Shown here one piece after another: positions 56,696 through 64,000 of a stretch of DNA of 64,000 bases. The translations under genes were made by a program, and so were the position numbers. The notes beneath the pieces were generated by a model that was given only the letters and a program-made list of their open reading frames with translations, was not told where the DNA came from and made no database searches. The stretch comes from Salticus scenicus (lineage: Eukaryota > Arthropoda > Arachnida > Araneae > Salticidae), in NCBI GenBank assembly GCA_963930645.1, contig OZ005648.1, forward strand, positions 249,217,436 through 249,281,435, written 5' to 3'. The stretch's first letter is position 1. The number at the start of each line of letters is the position of its first letter.

Positions 56696-58635
56696 TTATA
56701 GTATGAACATAAAAACTGCAAGCTTGATGTAAACATGATTTTTTTTTTTTTTTTTTTTAATAAATAAAAGAAAGAAAAATAAAATAAGTTTGCCATAAAA
56801 AAAATTCCCATTAATTAGCTGTGTTTATCAACTACGAAATTTCTCATGCAGAAGATTTTATTTTGTGTATTTTGTAAAATGTTATCAACTATTTAAATTC
56901 TGCTTATTTATTAAAATTTTCATTTAATTTAGAAATGAAAAAAAGAATAAAGTCTGTTTTGGTTGTGTTTTCTTTTGTTGAAATTCTTTTTATGACAATT
57001 ACTTAATTTGGCGTATCTTTTTGAGTTAATAAAATGGAAAAGTAATTTTTCTCAATTCATTATTTAGAAGTCGTATACATTATTTAAAAATAAATCGCAG
57101 CATGAAGAGCACAGCACTGTGTCGCATAATAAAAGAAACTTTCTTTAAACATAAAACGTTGTAATGTAAACCAAGAAATTATGCTATTTTATTCTACAAA
57201 ATTTTGTTTAAAATATTTAAGGAATTCGCGAAAAGCCACATAAGAATAAATATGAATTAAAATTAAGACTGCTCTTTACCGAAATTTTTGTTTCCTTTTA
57301 GTACATTTAAGATCCTACCCGAATATTTACAATGCTCATCAATATGATTATTCAATTTATTTTTAATGCTCACTACAAAAACATCTTTAATAAAAAATAA
57401 AAAATAAAAAAAATCTCACGAGATTCCGCGAGATTGTATTAGGCTTAAGAAATGTATGATGGAAACGATGAATACTAATTTCGAACCGAGAGTTATTTTA
57501 TTATCTGTTTTATTCATTCTTATTCGAATAATCTTTATATCACATAAAACATAAGAGGTATCATCTAAATAAAAAGAAAGAACAAAAGAAATCAAAAACG
57601 GTTCTCTTAACACAATTTTTAATGCATTAATGCCTTTCAGCAAAACAAAATGGTGCGATGAACACAATAGGCTTTATGAAAAAATATCGTCCGCTTCTAC
57701 AGCTAATAAGAATTATCTCCTGGGATCTGGCAACGAAGCTTATTTGATTTAAATTTTTCCTTGTTTAAAAAATGACGCTAAAGAGATTAGGGGTGAGGAA
57801 AAAATGAAATGTGATGTACTTGAATAAATTTTACTCTGATTTTGTTTAAGCATATTTGTATAGCCTTTAGGCGTGGTAATTTTAACCGAGACATGGTTAT
57901 TTGGTTTCAAAGTATGAAATGCTCATTTGATTTATGTGCTTTAAAAATAATTTCAAATAATGATATTTTATTGTACCTCTTTTGTTAAATACACAAAAAC
58001 ATTAATCTAGATAATAAATCATTAAAAAGAGAAGGTTTATAGATATAAAGACTTGTTTCCATGACCTTGATTCAAAGGATTTTAAGTTTTCAGTAATTAT
58101 GGTAATCAAAAAGTCTGAATGTTAGTGGCTTTATTTATTTAATTTTGAAAGTAGTTGCTTAAACACAGTATTTATTATTTTATATAGAACTTTCACGTTT
58201 CCTGAAAATTTATTTACTTATTTATTATGTACTTTTAATGATTAAATTAATGTGCACTTTAGGGTGTTAAACACAAACAGGAAATGTTGGGAAATGGTCT
58301 CGTCACATTCACGGAATAGTTATTTTTTTCTTTCTACAATACAGTCATGGACTCGAAATTATAAAATTATAGATTTTTAGTTTGTTTTTAAGTGTGAAGG
58401 TAATACTAATAGATATAGTATAATAGTCATAAAATTTATCTTTAAATATATAGTCAAATTTTTAATCTGGAAATGAAATAACTACCCTTTAGTACAGTTT
58501 AATATTGTGCAAAAAAAAAAAAAAAAAAAAAAAAAAAATTACTTTTTATCAAAATGCTTTTTGATACTCAAAATATTCCCATTTCTATGGAAAAGACTGG
58601 GAGACCAAGGTTTACAAAATGTGAGTTTTTATCTT
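56696..58635. other. AT-rich spacer, no gene seen
   Basis: Poly-T at 56739-56758 and poly-A at about 58511-58538. Short minus-strand frames (56569-56811, 57416-57667) lack domains; the first overlaps the LTR end and a homopolymer. Confidence 0.6.
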
Positions 58636-59330
58636 TTTACTTCCATTGCCCGACTACCGTAGGTAATGTAAATATTGTGCTCTGTCCAAAAATTCGATAT
58701 CGTGTTTTCACATGATTTACATGTTTAAAAGTCTGCTGAGTCCAAAAAAATAGTTTTTGGCAATCGGTCAGTGTGTGTATGTGTGTATGTATGTGTGCGT
58801 ATGTGTGTGTGTGCATGTGGGGAATCTTCTGACTATCAGTCCGAAAATTCGGAGATAACTCTGAAACTAATACAGATAAAACTACGAAACTTCAGAATTG
58901 CGAAGGCCTGGTATATAGGTGAATTTTCCAACTTTTGGTGAAAATTTGAAAACCGGAAGTGGGACCGTAAGACCATATCTCAAAAACAAGCATTAACGAT
59001 TTTTTTTTTTTAAGTTGCTATATAACCACTCTATTAGATGCCCTTTCGAATGATATAGTTGGTTTCAGGAAAATTGATAGGCGTCCTGTATAAATAGCTC
59101 AATTTCAGGTCTCTCAAGTGTGTTTCTTTAAAAACAGCAGTACGGATTTTTTTTCAAACTCGCCATATTAACTCCCTTTTAGATATTCTTTCGTATTAAA
59201 TTATTGTTTTCTGGTAAACAACTGAGTTCGTCAAGTTGTGATGGAAGTCGGTATCTCAAAAACGTCTCAAACGATTTTCTTGAAAATTGCTACATAAACC
59301 CCTTTTTAGATGTAATTTCAATGCCAAAGC
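58636..59330 (-). repeat. Dispersed repeat R3, inverted copy
   Basis: It is the reverse-oriented counterpart of 10525-11133. It opens with the palindrome ttacttccattgcccg...ggtaatgtaaa, then the (TG/TATG)n stretch at about 58770-58817, aattttccaacttttggtg, and three units containing tttagatg..tttc, aacgattttcttgaaaattg and atctcaaaaac. Units recur about every 130-145 bp. This copy is longer in the section next to the palindrome. Confidence 0.7.
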
Positions 59331-60760
59331 CGTCAAGGGGATCCTAAGCTAAAGCTATACTAAAGTAATTTCAAGAAATGAATATAATAATCAATGCCAG
59401 GGAACGAAATACAGTTAATGCATGCTTTTATATGGAAGAATAGATTAAAATAACTCCTGCTGTACTAAATTATATTCTGTTTAGAAAGAATGTAAGCACA
59501 TTTCCACTCCCACCCCCCCTTTTTTTTCTGTCTTAAAATGTTTCTACAAATTTCTTTTATAAAATGAATTAATAATTTTTAAGATGTTTCAAAATATAGT
59601 ATTTATTAAATTATGTGAGTGTTAAAATGTCAAAATTTCAAAAATTTCAATACTTTTGCGAAAATTTTAAATTAAATATTGTTAGATTTTCTAATTGTTA
59701 ATTTTATAGATATCCTTTATATAAATGTGTGTGCGAAATTCTAAAGAAATAGGCAAAGATTCTTTTTTCTAGCAAAAAAGCATTTTTCAGAAAATAGGCT
59801 TTAAATTTTAAACGTGGTCTTAATATCTCATCAGTTACAATTTTACTCATAACTTTTGAACATACATAGAATGACAAATGTAGGGGCAAAGTGTTCAAAA
59901 TTGTTCATTTTTCACCCCCCCCCCCCGAAAAGTCGACTTTTTAAAGTTAAAATCCCTTAGATTCCTTAAACTTTTGAATATTTGATAAGAAAAAGACAAA
60001 AATAGAAAAAACAACAAGAAGAAAAAAATAAATAATATAGAAATCTATTTTTCCATAAGGCATGCACTAACTGTATTTCACTCCCTAGCAGCAGTTACTA
60101 TATTCATTTCTTAAAGCTATTTTGATATAGCTTTAGTATAAGAGCCCCTTGGCATATTTTATATTTTAGTTGTCATTTTGGTGATAAATTAAAATAACTT
60201 GTAATTGTAAAAATAAGGATCTTTGCAAGAAACATTCGAGCTACTTCGGTGCTAAATTACAAATTCCGCCAAGGGGTTATGCGTATATTCAGTCTGTTCC
60301 ATTTCTTTAGAAATATTTTTCTCACTTTTATTTTAATTATTTTAATATGTGTTTGCAAGTTCTCTTTTTCTTCTTTTTTCTTCGGCATAAAAAGAAAGAT
60401 ATTTACTTATTCACTTGTTGATTATTGTCTCATAAATAATACAACCTTTCGACATATAATTTTTATACTTGTAATAAACTTTGATTAGTCAAATTTATGT
60501 CAAACAGTTTGTTTACTTTCCAAAATTTCCATTTTTTTTTTTTTTTTTTTAAACTTAAGTCTTTTCTGGAATTTTGTATTTATTTTAATTTATTAGAAAT
60601 TACCATCATTATTTTAGAAACTTTATTTTCAGTAATTTTAAGTATTTTTTAATTATAAATATTTTCAAATAAATTACTTAGTTAACTAATGACGTCATAT
60701 CCTTCTAAAAACATAATAAATTTATGCAAGTTAACTTTTCTTGTATTTTTTTTTTTCAAC

Positions 60761-60796
<36 letters not shown>

Positions 60797-61093
60797 ATAA
60801 TATATATCGGTCTATACTGAAGCCGTTCCATTTCTCTTCAGCACGATTTTTTATAGTTTTAAATATTAAAAAAAAAAAACAAGTTTGCGTGTTCATTTTA
60901 TTATTCAACATAAAAAGAAATATAGAATTCAAGGCAGAACACAACTGGGGACAAAGCAAAATCACAGATTGAAAAAAAATAAATAATCCTGTCGTTCTAA
61001 AAAGAAAAAAAATGGCTGACTTATAATAATGAAATATAAATATTTTAAATGGTTTGGTGCATTTATACTCATTCTAATAATGCATTTGATTAT
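59331..61093. other. AT-rich spacer
   Basis: C-run near 59917-59926, poly-T near 60532-60550 and (AAT)n at about 60763-60796. Chance frames at 59704-59898, 60249-60488 and 60724-60972. No gene is seen. Confidence 0.55.
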
Positions 61094-61330
61094 TACTTTC
61101 TTTTATATGTAATACAGAGAAAGTATTGAATTCGTGAAAGTTTTCGAACTCCGGTTTTCGATGGATTTATACGGGATGTCCTGAACACGATTTGATAGTT
61201 TTTAGAAAATGTCTGTCTGTGTGTCTGTCTGTCTGTGCGTGTGTATCGCGAATTTTGTAGACGCTGTATCTTACGAACCAATGAACGAAATATAACCAAA
61301 TTCGGTATCTAGTTGGACCCTGACATAAAC
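61094..61330 (-). repeat. Palindrome-ended dispersed repeat related in layout to R2
   Basis: It starts with an imperfect palindrome (tactttcttttatat...acagagaaagta) at about 61096-61128. A body with a (CTGT)n/(GT)n stretch near 61210-61246 follows, then cttacgaaccaatgaacgaa. Layout mirrors inverted R2, but most of the body sequence differs. Confidence 0.5.
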
Positions 61331-61484
61331 TGGTGCTGATTAGATTTGGGGATCATTCGCTCAACAGGTGGCGCTGTAATAGTATTTTTTTTATAAATTT
61401 TTAACATGGCAGTATAGGACAAAATTTCGTATAAATGTGCATAATGAGAGTTATTTTTAACTTGTGATTGTAAAATTAATATGA

Positions 61485-61665
61485 ATTATTGATAATAGTA
61501 GTAGTTAACTAGGAAAAAAAATTGTGCAATTGGGGGCATCGCTTCCCCTCCTAGGGGGTAAGTATCCCCCGGGGGGGGGGTTAAATTTTCAAGATGGGTA
61601 TCTTTCGAAAGGTTTAAAACGAATAGTTGAACTATAGATTTGGGATAATTTAAAACAAAGTTATC

Positions 61666-61706
<41 letters not shown>

Positions 61707-61815
61707 ATAGAGAATAAAATGGACTTTTTTTTTTTTGATATTTTGTGTTATACTACTTCTCTAATATGGAATTCGTCTGCATTATCATGGAAGATATTTT
61801 TTTTAAATAATAATT
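61485..61815 (-). repeat. Dispersed repeat R1, inverted copy D
   Basis: Reverse of copy B (25811-26147): agttaactagg, ggggcatcgcttcccctcc, a G-run, aagatgggtatctttcgaaa, a poly-T run (about 61672-61702), actacttctctaatatggaa and gtctgcattatcatggaag. Only this copy and copy B extend to the distal block. Confidence 0.7.
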
Positions 61816-62479
61816 TTAATAGATTATTTTTACTGAGTGAATTTGTTTAAGAAAATATGGAAGAAAGTCATATGATGGCCACAACGTACTAATTTTTAAA
61901 TTCTCCTTAAAACATTGCCCTTTCGTACATTTTATTCCAAAAAAAAAAAAAAAGTTTAAACACAACAATTTTTTTTCTATATGGTTAATTTATTGCGCGA
62001 ATTTAGTAAAAGTTTTCGGCTTTTTGGTGTATAATACACCTGACTAGTAATAACGCTTAATTATGAAATAATTATGGTTTCATAACCGAACTTTACAAAA
62101 AGTATATATTTAAAATAGAACTTTTTATAGAAAAAATACCTTCTGTTGAAATAAAAATAACTTTTTTCTAATATTCTTAAATGATAGTTTTCCCTTGCAC
62201 TTTTTACAAAATTGGAAGGTTTCTCTTTTAATGCTGATGCTGTAAATTTATATGAATATTTTAAAGTGATGTATTTTTTGACACATTTAATCCTTTTATT
62301 TTCCCTACTCATTATTTAAAAACTTTTAAACGAATTTATTACTTTCTCTTTGTTTTCTGTTTTTCATCGAACTCCCATTTGGGAATCTTTAACAGAAAGT
62401 TTCCATTGAAAAATATTAAAACATTTGGCTACAATATGGCACGTTCTCCAATAGACGACTTTTCCTTTTTTTTTTTTTA
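61816..62479. other. AT-rich spacer
   Basis: No gene or repeat boundary was recognised. A minus-strand frame at 62061-62312 has no domain. Confidence 0.55.
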
Positions 62480-62681
62480 ACATCTTATGCTTCCTTTTAA
62501 AGTGGAGACATTTTTCATTGGTATCCAGACACGAACCACTGCAGCATGCAAAATCCTCACAAATTAGAAAATCTTTGTTTTCCCACGAGAGTGATTTGTA
62601 GCCATATTCTTGACAAGCGGAGGCACAAGCTTGAAAGCCTCGGGCTGCACAATTTAGCACCCAACTTATTACACTCTCTTG
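62480..62681 (-). CDS. Candidate cysteine-rich host exon (partial)
   Basis: Read on the minus strand from an acceptor-like ctaacttttag ending at 62682, the frame gives 58 codons to the eighth cysteine at 62508. Cysteine spacing is C-x7-C-x3-C-x17-C-x4-CC-x3-C-x6-C. It then runs through a basic stretch into a poly-A-coded lysine run at about 62480. The CxxxCxxxGYxxxxW portion loosely recalls extracellular WSC/PAN-type modules, but I do not recognise the family. Composition is clearly more complex than the flanks, as is the upstream 150 bp. No upstream exon, signal peptide or convincing donor was found. It could be a real terminal or internal exon, a decayed one, or chance. Confidence 0.3.
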
Positions 62682-62689
62682 CTAAAAGT

Positions 62690-63750
62690 TAGCAGAAGCA
62701 CTCTTTTCTTGAGCATATTGCAAACGAGGTTAATTGCCAACCGGAGAGAACAAGCACTTTTGGCGACGAAGAAAACACTTCTGAATGCCGTGGAATGTAT
62801 TAATCATTTTCAAGATAATTGAGGGTATTAGCCTGGGATAAATAATAGTTTCTCATGGGAGAATAATGTGTGTATGTTTTGAAAGTTTTTGGACTATGCG
62901 TGCATAGGAATATATATGCATGTGTCTGAGTTGTAATATATGGCATTTGAGTTGGTGAGCTGTGTTAACGATTTATTTCTTTTAATGAAATGCTGTACCT
63001 CTATGCTTAAAAAGTGATTTTTCATTTATGGAAATTTCCTCATTTATTAATATTGCTAATAACGGTTTAAACCTCTATTTGATAAAAAATAAAAAATGTA
63101 TTTTTAACGTTTGTGATAATTATTTACATATTCGTAACATATATTGTAGACATCATTTATACCACGTATAATATTAATAATAGAATATCATGACAGGTTT
63201 AATTAATCTTTTCAAGTTTATTGAACTTAAATCTAAGTTTATACTAAACAATTTAAAAGTCGGTAGATTTCTAAGAAAAGTGGTAAACTATTTTGAATAT
63301 AAGCTAATTTTATTAAATAATGATTTCAAAAAATATTTCAAACCAAATTCATAATTTTTATTTATACTTTTATCACTACCTAAACTTTGTAAATGTACAT
63401 CCAAGTGACAAAGATTAGTGTCAGAAATCCAAGGAAAATTGAAAAATTAGAAAAAGTTTAAAATTTTCCAGCATATAGGAAAATTTTAAAAAATCCACTA
63501 ACAAATTTCAACTTTGTAAAAATCACGATTTTGCAAGAAAATATATAATATGTTTGTTCTGTAAAATGATCTAACATAAATAATTATCATAAAGTGCATA
63601 CAGATGTCATATAATCTGAGGAACAATGAAGATGCTCTAGTAGAAGTTTCAAGCACAAACATAATAATTTTGTACTTAAAATACAGAATAATTACGAGGA
63701 TTGATTCAAATGTAAATGAAATCAAGAACTCATATTTTAAAATCCCCAAG
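62690..63750. other. Spacer, no gene seen
   Basis: The first 150 bp is of ordinary complexity and may flank the candidate exon. The rest is AT-rich with chance frames (63498-63860 minus, 63604-63810 plus). Confidence 0.5.
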
Positions 63751-64000
63751 ATATACCGGGTGTTCCAAATATCCCTCCCCCCCCCCCCTCCTAACTCGAA
63801 AATGAGTTGAAATTGTGAAAAAGAGCGAAACATATGTTCAATGAATTCGAGAGGGAGCACTTTTGGTGAAGAAAGTTTGGGCCTGGGGTGCTAGAGGGGG
63901 CCGCTAGAGAGGGCAACTATAAAATTTCAAATGGGGAGGTATGTCTTGTGATGCATCCTTGGAAACGTCTCTTCAAAAAAATGAATTTGATATAAATAGT
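63751..64000. repeat. Probable dispersed repeat running off the right edge
   Basis: Starts near ataccgggtgttccaaatat with a C-run, then GC-richer text (ctagagggggccgctagaga). An ccgggtgttcc opening is, as far as I recall, common at the ends of arthropod repeats, but no partner copy exists in this window. The right end is not visible. Confidence 0.35.

Noticed and set aside
63498..63860. 120-aa minus-strand frame near the right edge
   Set aside because: Low-complexity Phe/Ile/Tyr-rich translation of AT-rich DNA including a glycine run from a C homopolymer; no domain.

Overview
The window looks like arthropod nuclear DNA, most likely chelicerate (spider-like). The grounds are strongly AT-rich non-coding sequence, many poly-A/T, (TA)n, (TG)n and (AAT)n tracts, tRNA-derived SINEs, Tc1/mariner- and pogo-type MITEs, and several dispersed repeat families. 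No database was available, so the lineage is inference. I find no convincing complete host gene. One weak candidate host exon, cysteine-rich and on the minus strand, lies near 62.5-62.7 kb.

The dominant object is a young LTR retrotransposon at 42,997-56,666, arranged LTR-internal-LTR-internal-LTR with a period of exactly 6,450 bp. The three 770-bp LTRs begin TGTGGC and end GCCACA. The whole block is flanked by one 4-bp target-site duplication (GTAT) and sits inside an older dispersed repeat. Each internal region has a tRNA-Leu-like primer-binding site, a long leader with an intron-like segment, one Gag-Pol reading frame and a G-rich polypurine tract. The downstream copy has an uninterrupted 1,470-residue polyprotein. 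Its domain order is Gag, zinc knuckle, protease, integrase, reverse transcriptase, RNase H. Reverse transcriptase, RNase H and the integrase GPY/F module are Ty3/Gypsy-type, but integrase lies before reverse transcriptase as in Ty1/Copia. That combination is the hallmark of the Gmr1-type clade, originally described from deuterostomes. The upstream copy carries one nonsense change between the integrase core and reverse transcriptase, and one missense change beside the YLDD catalytic box. By eye, only three substitutions separate the copies, so the block is either very recent or partly an assembly product.

Left region (1-23 kb): foldback and MITE-like elements (1-126, 1,582-2,170, 3,570-4,055, 4,263-5,170, 5,711-5,925, 6,829-6,972, 7,987-8,108, 15,713-15,949, 22,631-22,800), tRNA-derived SINEs (about 1,230-1,330 and 6,993-7,240), a 271-bp-period direct duplication (18.8-19.3 kb), and several GC-richer, more complex blocks (7.37-7.69, 9.38-9.98, 13.08-13.56 kb) that might be regulatory. 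Middle region (23-42 kb): a degenerate, partly tandem repeat family (23.9-29.6 kb), a roughly 880-bp foldback element (26.58-27.45 kb), a SINE with a 13-bp target-site duplication (32,027-32,267), a 414-bp-period tandem duplication (32.5-33.4 kb), a tRNA-Lys-derived SINE (33.5-33.77 kb) and a paired E2F-like motif (36.72-36.76 kb). Right region (56.7-64 kb): mostly AT-rich spacer with reverse-oriented copies of repeat families also seen on the left.

I use local names: R1 (copies at 21.1, 25.8, 35.8, 61.5 kb), R2 (14.7, 26.2, 37.2, 41.6, 42.7 kb) and R3 (10.5, 58.6 kb). Several of these end in a roughly 30-bp imperfect palindrome, suggesting they share a mobilisation mechanism or ancestor.
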